NCBI GenBank assembly: GCA_027487575.1
Contig: JAIYDJ010000038.1
Span: forward strand, 1-62,573
DNA: 62,573 bases
Origin: Rhodobacter sp.
Lineage (GTDB): Bacteria > Pseudomonadota > Alphaproteobacteria > Rhodobacterales > Rhodobacteraceae
Direction: 5' to 3'
In this document: positions 9,432 through 17,315 of the stretch, one piece after another
Layout: each line of letters opens with the position of its first letter
How positions within the stretch are numbered: position 1 is the stretch's first letter
Program-made: the position numbers and the translations under genes
The notes under the pieces: generated by a model
The model's database searches: none
What the model saw: only the letters and a program-made list of their open reading frames with translations
Told to the model about the DNA's origin: nothing

Positions 9432-10303
9432 CCACGAGGTATTCGTTCGGCGGGGATGAACACATCTTCGTCGAATGCGATGAGGAAATGTCGTTGGAGG
9501 CATTTTTCAAGGGCCTGTCGATCACCAACGCGCTGCGCGAGGCGCAGATCAGGGGCGTGACCGAAATCTGCCCGGCCAATGCCAGTTTTCAGGTGCGGTT
9601 CGACCCCGACGTGATCGCCCCCGAGGACATGATGCGCGAGTTGAAGGCGCTGGAGGCCGTGGCGCAATCGGCCCCCGCCACGCTGGACACCCGGATCATC
9701 GAAGTGCCGGTGTTCTACAACGATCCGTGGACGCACGAGACGGGCCAGCGGTTCCGCGAACGCCATCAGGACCCGACCTCGACCGACATCGAATACACCG
9801 CGCGGATCAACGGGCTGGACGGGATCGACGGCTTCATCGCCGCCCACTCCGGCGCGCCGTGGTTCGTGTCGATGGTGGGGTTCGTGGCGGGGCTGCCGTT
9901 CCTGTATCAGATGACCGACCGCAGTCGTCAGATCCAGTCGCCCAAGTATCTGCGCCCGCGTACCGACACGCCGCGCCTGACGGTCGGGCATGGCGGCTGC
10001 TTCGCCTGCATCTATTCGGTGCGCGGCGCGGGGGGCTATCAGATGTTCGGCATCACGCCGATGCCGATCTATGACCCGGCACAGCAGACACCCTACCTGC
10101 GCGACTTCATGTGTCTGTTCAAACCCGGCGACATCGTGAAATGGAAACCCATCGACCGCGCCGAGTATGACCACACGGTCGCCGAGGTGGACGCGGGCCG
10201 CTGGATGCCACGCATCGCGCCCGTCACCTTCTCGCTGGCCGAATTCCAGGCCGATATCGACGGCACCAACGCCCGCGTGATGGAGGCTTTGAATGGTCAT
10301 TAA
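9428..10303 (+). CDS. pxpB: 5-oxoprolinase subunit B / carboxyltransferase domain subunit 1 (KipI-like)
   Basis: This 291-residue protein has the KipI/PxpB (CT_C_D) fold found as one half of allophanate hydrolase C-terminal regions and of the urea carboxylase carboxyltransferase domain. The hallmarks are GFVAGLPFLYQM, a PRLTVGHGGC stretch and a C-terminal YDPAQQTPYL..F.PGD pattern. With PxpC it forms a heteromer that either activates 5-oxoproline with ATP or, together with a biotin carrier, could transfer carboxyl groups. The ATG at 9428 overlaps the biotin carboxylase stop by four bases. The N terminus is somewhat longer than in Bacillus KipI, otherwise complete. Confidence 0.88.
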   Translation: MTTRYSFGGDEHIFVECDEEMSLEAFFKGLSITNALREAQIRGVTEICPANASFQVRFDPDVIAPEDMMRELKALEAVAQSAPATLDTRIIEVPVFYNDPWTHETGQRFRERHQDPTSTDIEYTARINGLDGIDGFIAAHSGAPWFVSMVGFVAGLPFLYQMTDRSRQIQSPKYLRPRTDTPRLTVGHGGCFACIYSVRGAGGYQMFGITPMPIYDPAQQTPYLRDFMCLFKPGDIVKWKPIDRAEYDHTVAEVDAGRWMPRIAPVTFSLAEFQADIDGTNARVMEALNGH

Positions 10304-11261
10304 TGTTGTAAAGCCGGGCCTTTCGACCACCGTGCAGGATTTGGGGCGGCCGGGGTACTACCACATCGGCATTCCAACCTCGGGCGGGATGGACATGCTG
10401 TCGCTGGCGGCGGCCAATCTTGCGGTGGGCAACCCGGCGGGCGCGGCGGTGCTGGAGGCCGTATTCATGGGGCCCGAGCTGGAATTCACCGCCGATGCGG
10501 TGGTTGCCGTGACTGGAGCCGACCTGCCGCCAAAGGTGAACGGAGTGGAGCAGCCGGGATGGGAATCCTTCCCGGTGAAGAAGGGGCAGGTCCTGAGCTT
10601 TGGTTTTTTGAAAGCAGGGGCGCGGGCCTATATCGCGGTGTCCGGCGGCATTGACGTGCCGGTGGTGCTGGGGTCGCGGTCCACCTACACGCTGGGGGCG
10701 CTTGGCGGGTTCCATGGCCGCAAGCTGCAGGCGGGCGATGTGCTGCCGGTGGGTGCGGGTGCGGGCAAGGCGGGCCGTTCGGTGCCGGCAGCCCTGCGCC
10801 GGATGCCGGGTTCGCCAGCCGAATTGCGGATGCTGCCGGGCCTGTACTGGCACCGCATCACCGAAGCGGCGGGAAAGGGGTTCTTCGAGGACACGTGGAA
10901 GGTCGCGCCCGAGGCGGACCGCATCGGATACCGGTTCAAGGCCGGGCACCCGCTGGAATTCGTGCCGCGCGAACAGCCCTTCGGTGCGGGGTCAGACCCG
11001 TCGAACATCGTGGATGCCTGCTATCCCTACGGGTCCGTTCAGGTGCCGGGCGGGACGGAACCCATCGTTCTGCACCGCGATGCGGTGTCGGGCGGGGGGT
11101 ATTTCATGCTGGGCACCGTGGTGTCTGCGGACATGGACCTGATCGGCCAGTTGCAGCCCCACATGCCGACCCGGTTCGTGAAGGTGACGATGGAACAGGC
11201 CCTGCAGGCCCGCCACGACCGCAAGGCCGTGCTGGACGGCATCACGTCCGCGCTGGCCTGA
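10293..11261 (+). CDS. pxpC: 5-oxoprolinase subunit C / biotin-dependent carboxyltransferase family (KipA-like)
   Basis: The 322-residue protein is a KipA/PxpC (CT_A_B) homologue, with the opening VVKPGLSTTVQDLGRPGYYHIGI pattern (only partly quoted here by key residues: GLSTTVQDLGRPG), GPELEF, and a C-terminal stretch on presenting and resisting the ring substrate that ends near LIGQLQP. It overlaps pxpB by 11 bases. Together PxpA, PxpB and PxpC make an ATP-dependent oxoprolinase in other bacteria; here the pair also completes a urea-carboxylase-like set with the biotin genes just upstream. A strong hairpin follows the stop, marking a likely end or attenuation point of the hyu-pxp transcript. 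Confidence 0.88.
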   Translation: MVINVVKPGLSTTVQDLGRPGYYHIGIPTSGGMDMLSLAAANLAVGNPAGAAVLEAVFMGPELEFTADAVVAVTGADLPPKVNGVEQPGWESFPVKKGQVLSFGFLKAGARAYIAVSGGIDVPVVLGSRSTYTLGALGGFHGRKLQAGDVLPVGAGAGKAGRSVPAALRRMPGSPAELRMLPGLYWHRITEAAGKGFFEDTWKVAPEADRIGYRFKAGHPLEFVPREQPFGAGSDPSNIVDACYPYGSVQVPGGTEPIVLHRDAVSGGGYFMLGTVVSADMDLIGQLQPHMPTRFVKVTMEQALQARHDRKAVLDGITSALA

Positions 11262-11268
11262 ACCACGG

Positions 11269-11295
11269 TGGGTGGCGGCCAAGTGCCGCCACCCA
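11269..11295 (+). terminator. Hairpin between pxpC and the signal-less PotD-like gene
   Basis: An 11-pair perfect inverted repeat (11269-11279 against 11285-11295) with a five-base loop starts eight bases after the pxpC stop. No T-run follows. It may end or attenuate the hyu-pxp transcript before the next gene. Confidence 0.55.
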
Positions 11296-11314
11296 TCCTG
11301 ACCTTGGAGCGACC

Positions 11315-12559
11315 ATGCCGCAGCCCCCGGCCCCCCTTGCCTCGCCCCCGCGGCTGCATCAGCGGCGTCTGCGGGTGCGTGGCACTTCGATCACCTTGTT
11401 GAGCCAGGTGCGCGAAAGGGCAGAGGCCGACCTTGGCTTTTCGGTGGATTACGAACTGCTGGATTTCCCGACCTGCCAGCGCCGCGCCGCGATGGAACCC
11501 GAAGGTTATGACGTCTACGAGCAATGCTTTCACAATCTGGACATCGTCTGGTTCTGGGGCGCGCTGCAGCCGATCGACATCGACCGCATCACCCTGTGGG
11601 GCAGCATAAGCGATCTGGCCAAGCAGGGCGGCATCAGCAAATACGCGTGGCGCGGCCATGGCGACGCGCCGGTGCGCAAGCTTTACGTGCAGCCGGGCGG
11701 TTTTCTCGGACCCAAGCCATCACGCTACATCAGCATGTTGCCGACCGTGCACAACATGGACAGTTTCGGGTATGACCCCGCTGTCTTCGGGATGTCCGAA
11801 ACGGTGCGCCCAAGCTGGTCGTGGTTGCTGGACAAGCGGGCCAAGGGTCGGATCGGGTTGATGGACGAACCCGCGATCGGATTCTTCGACGCGGCGCTTG
11901 CGGCCGAAGCTGCGGGCGAGTTGCAGTTCGCCGACATCTGCAACATGACCATCGAAGAGATCAACGCCCTGATGGCCCTGCTGGAGGACCGCCGTCGGCA
12001 GGGCTATTTCTGCGGCGCGTGGCGCGATGGCGATCAGGCGGCCCGTCTGGTGCGCGATGCCCACATCGCCGTGCAAAGCATGTGGTCGCCGGTTTATGGG
12101 CAACTCGGACCCCATCCCGGAGACTTCATCGAAGCGGCCCCGGTCGAAGGCTATCGGGCCTGGCATGGCGGGGCCAGCCTGTCGCGGCATCTGGGTGGGG
12201 CCGCGCTGGACATGGCCTATGAATACCTCAACTGGTGGCTGGGCGGCTATGCCGGGGCGGTGATGGCGCGGCAGGGCTACTACATCTCGACCCCGGATCG
12301 CAGCCGGGCGCACCTGTCGCCGCAGGAATGGGCCTACTGGTATGACGGTGCCCCGGCGGCAAAGGACCTGCGCGGCCCGGCCGGGGAATGGGTGGTGCGC
12401 GCCGGTGCGCGCCGCGCCGGTGGCAGCTATCGCGAACGTGCCAGCCGGATCGCGATCTGGAACACCGTGATGGACGAATACAACTATGCCGCGCGCGCCT
12501 GGGACAGGTTCATCCTGCGGGTCAACAGTGGCCGGCAGGCAGAGGAGGGGGCGGCGTGA
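11315..12559 (+). CDS. PotD-like solute-binding protein without a signal peptide
   Basis: The 414-residue protein is homologous to the exported PotD-type binding protein at 18118-19341. Shared stretches include PTV-N-DS-GY near the middle and EQ/RQGYY followed by W-YDGAP/W-YEGAP near the end. Unlike that protein it has no Sec or Tat signal: it opens with a proline- and arginine-rich stretch (MPQPPAPLASPPRLHQRR), and the open frame upstream offers no hydrophobic segment. It therefore should stay in the cytoplasm. It overlaps the GntR regulator gene by four bases (GTGA), so the two are translationally coupled. A role as cytoplasmic ligand sensor or carrier for the regulator or catabolic enzymes is inference. 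The ATG at 11315 follows CTTGGAGC. Confidence 0.8.
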   Translation: MPQPPAPLASPPRLHQRRLRVRGTSITLLSQVRERAEADLGFSVDYELLDFPTCQRRAAMEPEGYDVYEQCFHNLDIVWFWGALQPIDIDRITLWGSISDLAKQGGISKYAWRGHGDAPVRKLYVQPGGFLGPKPSRYISMLPTVHNMDSFGYDPAVFGMSETVRPSWSWLLDKRAKGRIGLMDEPAIGFFDAALAAEAAGELQFADICNMTIEEINALMALLEDRRRQGYFCGAWRDGDQAARLVRDAHIAVQSMWSPVYGQLGPHPGDFIEAAPVEGYRAWHGGASLSRHLGGAALDMAYEYLNWWLGGYAGAVMARQGYYISTPDRSRAHLSPQEWAYWYDGAPAAKDLRGPAGEWVVRAGARRAGGSYRERASRIAIWNTVMDEYNYAARAWDRFILRVNSGRQAEEGAA

Positions 12560-13539
12560 TCCGGTCACCCAACCCGTTCGCGCAGGAACCCCGCTATGAG
12601 CTGATCACCCGCGTCCTGCGCAGCAACATCCAGCGCGGCAACCTGCCCGAAGGTCTTGTGCTGCTGGAAGGTCCGATTGCCGCCGTGATGCAAACAAGCC
12701 GCGTTCCCGTGCAGTCCGCCCTGCGTCACCTGATGGCCGAAGGTCTGGTGCACCGCTTTGAAGGGCGCGGATATCTGGTCGGCCCGGAAGGCCGGAACAT
12801 TTTGCCGGTGCGCCGGGATATCCGCGAATTTGCGCTGGATATTCCCGAGGCGATGGATGACGCGCTGCAAACCCGGGGCACGTGGCGACACGTCTACGAG
12901 GAAGTCGAAGAACAGGTGGCGTCCTGCCAGATCTTCGGCGAATTCCGCATCATCGAAACCGAGCTGTCCGAATATCTGGGGGTCAGCCGCACCGTGGCGC
13001 GCGACGTGCTGGCGCGGTTGCAGGAACGCGGGCTGATTCGAAAAAGCGCGACGTCGCACTGGATCGCGGGTCCGCTGACCGCGCGGACCGTGCGCGAGAA
13101 GTTCGAACTGCGCAGCATCATGGAACCTGCGGCGCTGCGTCTGGCGGCGCCGTTCATCCGATATGCCGAAGTCGAGAATCTTCTGGAGATGATAGATTCG
13201 GGGTCTATGATTTCATCCGAGTCCCTGAGCGACGCGCTGATGGATTTTTGCATCGCGCAGGCACCAAACACGACGCTTGTTGAAATGATCCGCGGCAACC
13301 GGCTGCTGTTGTCTTCGGTGAACCGCGCGTTGACCGCGCTGGGGCTGCCGAATGACGAGGCAACAATTGACCAGTACAGGACGCTGCTGGATCTGATCGC
13401 AAGGCATCCCATTGATTCTGCGGCAGAATATCTGCGGGATCACGTCGAGATCATGGCGCAGCGAAATCTTGCGCGGATGAAGATTGTTGCGGTGATCACG
13501 GAAGCTGGGGCTTTCGCGCCCTACCTTGCCTTGCAATAA
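12556..13539 (+). CDS. GntR-family regulator with two winged helices and an FCD-like domain
   Basis: This 327-residue protein carries two GntR-type winged-helix segments in tandem: one over about residues 15-78 (LLEGPIAAVMQTSRVPVQSA then LRHLMAEGLVHRF) and one over about 110-185 (ELSEYLGVSRTVARDVLARL then QERGLIRKS). A helical FCD/FadR-type ligand domain follows (about 190-310). Ordinary GntR regulators have a single winged helix. It starts with GTG inside the stop of the PotD-like gene. Position between the hyu-pxp run and the pot importer suggests that it controls one or both, probably as a repressor relieved by a small acid or amide ligand; the sequence gives no direct proof. Confidence 0.82.
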   Translation: MIRSPNPFAQEPRYELITRVLRSNIQRGNLPEGLVLLEGPIAAVMQTSRVPVQSALRHLMAEGLVHRFEGRGYLVGPEGRNILPVRRDIREFALDIPEAMDDALQTRGTWRHVYEEVEEQVASCQIFGEFRIIETELSEYLGVSRTVARDVLARLQERGLIRKSATSHWIAGPLTARTVREKFELRSIMEPAALRLAAPFIRYAEVENLLEMIDSGSMISSESLSDALMDFCIAQAPNTTLVEMIRGNRLLLSSVNRALTALGLPNDEATIDQYRTLLDLIARHPIDSAAEYLRDHVEIMAQRNLARMKIVAVITEAGAFAPYLALQ

Positions 13540-13544
13540 ATCGT

Positions 13545-13569
13545 ACTTTGAATACAAAGTTCTTCTTTA
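13545..13569 (+). terminator. Possible intrinsic terminator of the GntR gene
   Basis: A six-pair AT-rich dyad (ACTTTG at 13545-13550, CAAAGT at 13555-13560, four-base loop) is followed by a pyrimidine run TCTTCTTT. It lies five bases after the gntR stop. The stem is short, and the same dyad could instead be a binding site. Confidence 0.4.
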
Positions 13570-13661
13570 CTCATTGGGCAAACCACTTTCAGCGGTCAAA
13601 CTAGGCGCTTCAGCAACATCTTTGTTCAGATCATGGGCTGAAATGGAAGTTTAATGACTTG

Positions 13662-13690
13662 TTGACAGTTCGTGAAAATAGTCATGTTAT
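13662..13690 (+). promoter_or_regulatory. Near-consensus sigma-70 promoter of the importer operon
   Basis: TTGACA at 13662-13667 is followed after 17 bases by TGTTAT at 13685-13690, with an AT-rich spacer. This is one of the best housekeeping-type promoter matches seen in the window and lies about 110 bases before the first ATPase gene. The surrounding 13540-13760 is noticeably more AT-rich than the coding DNA around it. A regulator such as the GntR protein would be expected to bind nearby. Confidence 0.6.
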
Positions 13691-13798
13691 ACGAAGTGCA
13701 GTTTCCTACGCTCGGGACTGGCACAGGCCGCGTGGCATGCCCCGCGACGGAACACAGGCAAGACGCACTTGCACTCCAGGCGCAGACCAAACGAGGTG

Positions 13799-14875
13799 AT
13801 GGTGGAAACGACCGTATTCCGACTGGAAGGTGTGACGAAACGGTATGGCGACCTCGTGGCGTTGGACAACGTGTCTCTTGATGTCGGGGTGAACGAATAT
13901 GTGTCGTTCCTCGGCCCGTCCGGGTCCGGCAAGACAACGCTTCTGCGGGTCATCGCGGGCTTCGAGACGCCAGAGGTCGGGCGTGTGTTCTTCGAGGGCC
14001 GCGACATCACCTATCAACCCGCCCACGAACGCGGAATAGGATTTGTTTTCCAGAACTTCGCGCTGTTCCCGCACCTGACGGTCATCGGAAACGTGGGGTT
14101 CGGACTGGCCCATGGGAAAACCCCCGTGGCCCCCGCCGAAGTGGACCGCCGCGCCCGTAAAATGATCGATCTGGTCGGTCTTTCGGGCATGGAGGATCGT
14201 GGTGTGGACCAGATTTCGGGCGGCCAACGGCAGCGCGTGGCCTTGGCGCGCACGCTGGCAATGCAGCCGAAACTGGTGTTGCTGGACGAGCCGCTGGGGG
14301 CACTGGATGCCAACCTGCGCGGGCGGATGCGCAACGAGTTGCGGGCGATCCGCGAACGGCTGGGCGTGACATTCCTGCATGTCACCGGCAGTGAAAACGA
14401 GGCTCTGGCCATGGGCGACCGCGTGGTCGTACTGGACCGCGGACGCATCATCCAATCGGGCAGGTCGGACGAGGTCTATGACACACCGGCATCGCCCGAC
14501 GTCGCCCACTTCCTGAACCGGTTCAACCTGTTCGAAGGCCGGCTTGCCGATGCACGGTTCACCGGCCCGTTCGGCAGCGTGGCGGCACCGGTCGCGCGCA
14601 GGTCCGACCGCGACATCTATGCCGTGCGGTATGACCGGATGCGCGTGCTTCCGGCACAGGCCGCAACCGACGGCCCCGCGTTGAAGGCCACCTTCGTTGC
14701 ATCGGAATATCTGGGGTCTTCCATCATGAACTTCTTTGAAACCGCCGACGGCAAGGTTGTGGAAATGGAACACCACCTCAGCCTTGGCGCGCCTGACACC
14801 TATGAGGCGAAACGGGATTACATCCTGACGTGGAACCCGGATCTGGCCATCGTCTTTGGCCGGGAGGGGCGGTGA
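13799..14875 (+). CDS. PotA-type ABC importer ATPase with a degenerate H-loop
   Basis: The 358-residue protein is an ATPase of the spermidine/putrescine, thiamine and iron importer group, with a C-terminal TOBE domain. Walker A (GPSGSGKT, 39-46), the Q-loop (Q85), the signature ISGGQ (139-143), Walker B (LVLLDE, 159-164) and D-loop (GALD) are intact. The H-loop histidine is missing: the usual VTH is VTG, with G197 in that place. That residue is needed for hydrolysis in MalK-type ATPases, so this site is probably impaired. A second, intact ATPase of the same family is encoded downstream at 19409, so a heterodimer is plausible. The ATG at 13799 follows ACGAGGTG; GTG at 13802 is an alternative. 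Confidence 0.9.
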   Translation: MVETTVFRLEGVTKRYGDLVALDNVSLDVGVNEYVSFLGPSGSGKTTLLRVIAGFETPEVGRVFFEGRDITYQPAHERGIGFVFQNFALFPHLTVIGNVGFGLAHGKTPVAPAEVDRRARKMIDLVGLSGMEDRGVDQISGGQRQRVALARTLAMQPKLVLLDEPLGALDANLRGRMRNELRAIRERLGVTFLHVTGSENEALAMGDRVVVLDRGRIIQSGRSDEVYDTPASPDVAHFLNRFNLFEGRLADARFTGPFGSVAAPVARRSDRDIYAVRYDRMRVLPAQAATDGPALKATFVASEYLGSSIMNFFETADGKVVEMEHHLSLGAPDTYEAKRDYILTWNPDLAIVFGREGR

Positions 14876-15747
14876 TGGCAGACCTGACAGCCTCGGTTCC
14901 GCGCCGCGACAACACGACCCGGCTGCTGCTGTTGCCCGGAATCATCTGGATGCTGCTGTTCCTGATCACGCCGATCGCGATGATCGTCTACGTGTCGTTC
15001 TGGACGCAGACAACCTTCAACATCTCGCCCGATCCGACGCTGGCAAGCTGGAAGCAGTTCTTCTCGTCCGACACCTATGTCGGCTCGCTGTGGACGACGA
15101 TGCGGATATGGCTGATCGTTCTGGCGACCACTTTCCTGGTGGGTTACCCGACCGCGCTGTTCGTGGGATTGCTGGTCAAAAGCAAGACGCTGGCAACGGT
15201 CCTGCTGGTGATCTGCGTCATCCCGTTCTGGACGTCTTTCCTGATCCGCGTTCTGGCGTGGCGTCCGATGCTGGGCAAGGAAGGGGCGATCAACATCATC
15301 CTTCTGAAACTGGGGGTGATCCAGCAGCCGATCGAAGTCCTGCTGTTCACCGAACTGTCGGTGGTGATCGGCATGACGCAAATCTACTGCGTATTCATGG
15401 TGGGCCCCATCGCCTTCATGCTGGCGCGGATCGACCGCAACATCATCGAGGCGGCGCGGGATCTTGGCGCAGGGTTCGGTCGCATCTTCTGGAAGATCAT
15501 CTTCCCGCTGTCGCTGCCCGGTGTGGTGGTCGGCGCGATCTTTGTCTCGGTGATGGTGCTGGGCGAATTCGCCACCTCGGGTGCCTTGTCGGGCCGAAAG
15601 GTCAACCTTCTGGGCAACATCATTGTGACGCAGGTCGGCTCGCTGAAATGGGCGATGGCGTCTGTCGTCGGGGTGATCCTGACCGTGGTGATGGGCGTCG
15701 TGATCGCAGGTTTCCTGCGCATCGTCGACCTGAAGCGGGAGCTGTAG
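14875..15747 (+). CDS. PotB-type ABC transporter permease
   Basis: This 290-residue inner-membrane protein has about six transmembrane helices and the cytoplasmic EAA loop characteristic of importer permeases (EAARDLGAGFGRIFWKIIFP, near residues 199-218), which docks on the ATPase. It begins at the ATG that overlaps the ATPase stop by one base. The family imports polyamines and related compounds as a heterodimer with the PotC-type protein encoded four bases downstream. The transported compound here is more likely the ring substrate of the locus than a polyamine, but that is inference. Confidence 0.9.
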   Translation: MADLTASVPRRDNTTRLLLLPGIIWMLLFLITPIAMIVYVSFWTQTTFNISPDPTLASWKQFFSSDTYVGSLWTTMRIWLIVLATTFLVGYPTALFVGLLVKSKTLATVLLVICVIPFWTSFLIRVLAWRPMLGKEGAINIILLKLGVIQQPIEVLLFTELSVVIGMTQIYCVFMVGPIAFMLARIDRNIIEAARDLGAGFGRIFWKIIFPLSLPGVVVGAIFVSVMVLGEFATSGALSGRKVNLLGNIIVTQVGSLKWAMASVVGVILTVVMGVVIAGFLRIVDLKREL

Positions 15748-15750
15748 CCG

Positions 15751-16602
15751 ATGGAATCGCGCGTCCTGAAACCGATCCTTGCCGTCTATGTCGCCGCATT
15801 CCTGCTGTTCCTGTACGGTCCCTTCGTGGTGCTGACGATCATCTCGTTCCAGCAGGGGCCAGAGGGCGGACCGCAGTTTCCGATCATCGAATGGTCGACC
15901 TACTGGTATCAGCACCTGTTTGGGCTGACTCCGCCCTCGCGCATTGCCCCGCTTCCGGTGGGCGAGGCGCTGGTGCGGTCGCTGGTTCTTGCGTTCATGA
16001 CGATGGTAACGTCGACCGTTCTGGGCGTCATGGCAGCGCAGGCCTTCCGCAAGCGGTTCAGGGGTGCCAATGTCATCTTCTATCTGATCGTTCTGGGCAT
16101 GATGGTGCCCGGCGTGCTGACCGGGCTGGGCACGTCGCTTCTTGCCAACAACATCATCGGCATCGAACGGCACTGGTATTCCACCGCGTTCGCCTCGCAT
16201 GTGGTCTACACGTTCCCGTTCGCCTTCCTTGTGATGCTGGCGATTCTGAACCGGTTCGATGCCTCGGTCGAAGAGGCGGCCTGGTCCCTGGGGGTCAGCC
16301 CGATCACCACCTTCCGCCGCGTGACGTTTCCGCTGATCTTTCCGGGGGTGCTGTCGGCGATGCTGTTCGCCTTCACGCTCAGCCTGGACGAATTCCCGCG
16401 CACCCTGTTCGCGTCCGGGCGGGACCAGACGCTGCCCCTTGCGATCTACGGTACCTTCTCGGTGGAAATCCATCCCAACATCTTTGCCTTCGGGGTGCTG
16501 ACCACGCTGTTTTCATTCGCGCTTCTGTCGGTCTACGGCATCCTGATGGCGATGTCGGTCCGCCGCGCCCGCAAGATGGCAATGCAGGAGGACATCACAT
16601 GA
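15751..16602 (+). CDS. PotC-type ABC transporter permease
   Basis: The 283-residue protein is the second permease of the importer, with about six membrane helices. Its EAA loop reads EEAAWSLGVSPITTFRRVTF, near residues 173-192. The stop overlaps the start of the first SDR gene (ATGA), showing that transporter and dehydrogenases are made together. It pairs with the PotB-type permease and would be driven by one or both of the flanking ATPases. Confidence 0.9.
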   Translation: MESRVLKPILAVYVAAFLLFLYGPFVVLTIISFQQGPEGGPQFPIIEWSTYWYQHLFGLTPPSRIAPLPVGEALVRSLVLAFMTMVTSTVLGVMAAQAFRKRFRGANVIFYLIVLGMMVPGVLTGLGTSLLANNIIGIERHWYSTAFASHVVYTFPFAFLVMLAILNRFDASVEEAAWSLGVSPITTFRRVTFPLIFPGVLSAMLFAFTLSLDEFPRTLFASGRDQTLPLAIYGTFSVEIHPNIFAFGVLTTLFSFALLSVYGILMAMSVRRARKMAMQEDIT

Positions 16603-17315
16603 CGGTTGCCATCATCACCGGGGCCGGGTCCGGCATCGGGCGTGCCATCGCGACCAGACTTGTCGCTGACGGCTACAAGGTACTGGCCAACGATGTCCGG
16701 CTGGAGGCGGCGCAGGCTGTTGCGGCGGAAATCGGCGCCGTTGCACATGCAGGCGATGTCTCGGTCGAGGCAGACATTGCCGCGATGGTGGCACAGGCCG
16801 AAGCCGCGTTCGGGCCGGTCACTCATTTGATCAACAATGCCGGGCACGTGCATCAGGGCCGGTTCACCGACCTGACGGTGCAGGATTTCGACCGGATGAT
16901 CGCGGTTCATCTGCGCGGCACCTTCCTGTGCATGCATGCGGTTCTGCCGGGAATGCTGGCGCGCGGGGCCGGGGTGATCGTCAACGTCGCGTCGCAGCTT
17001 GGCCAGATCGGCGGGATTGAACTGGTGCATTATTCCGCCGCCAAGGCCGGGATCATCGGCCTGACCAAGGCGCTGGCGCGCGAGGTGTCGGCGCAGGGCG
17101 TGCGCGTCAACGCGGTGGCCCCCGGCCCGATCAACACGCCGCTGGTGCGGTCACTTTCCGCGGACTGGCAGCGGGCCAAGGCGGCGGAACTGCCGCTGGG
17201 CCGCTTTGGCGAACCCGAGGAAGTGGCGGCGACCGTCGCCTTCCTGTGTTCACCCGCCGCATCGTTGTTCGTGGGCCAGACGCTCGGCCCGAATTCCGGA
17301 GACGTGATGCTATGA
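16599..17315 (+). CDS. Short-chain dehydrogenase/reductase (first of a coupled pair)
   Basis: This 238-residue cytoplasmic enzyme is a classical SDR: a TGAGSGIG cofactor motif at residues 7-14, NNAG at 79-82, and catalytic S132, Y145 and K149 in the HYSAAKAG stretch. The C terminus is slightly divergent from the usual DGG ending (LGPNSGD). It would oxidise or reduce an alcohol or ketone with NAD(P). It is embedded in the importer operon, overlapping potC upstream and the next SDR downstream by four bases each. The substrate is unknown; its place suggests processing of the imported compound. Confidence 0.88.
   Translation: MTVAIITGAGSGIGRAIATRLVADGYKVLANDVRLEAAQAVAAEIGAVAHAGDVSVEADIAAMVAQAEAAFGPVTHLINNAGHVHQGRFTDLTVQDFDRMIAVHLRGTFLCMHAVLPGMLARGAGVIVNVASQLGQIGGIELVHYSAAKAGIIGLTKALAREVSAQGVRVNAVAPGPINTPLVRSLSADWQRAKAAELPLGRFGEPEEVAATVAFLCSPAASLFVGQTLGPNSGDVML

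Noticed and set aside
14856-17315. A long plus-strand open frame running into the first SDR gene
   Set aside because: Only its last 238 residues (from 16599) look like protein; the first part is an alternate frame of the two permease genes. The true SDR start overlaps the permease stop.
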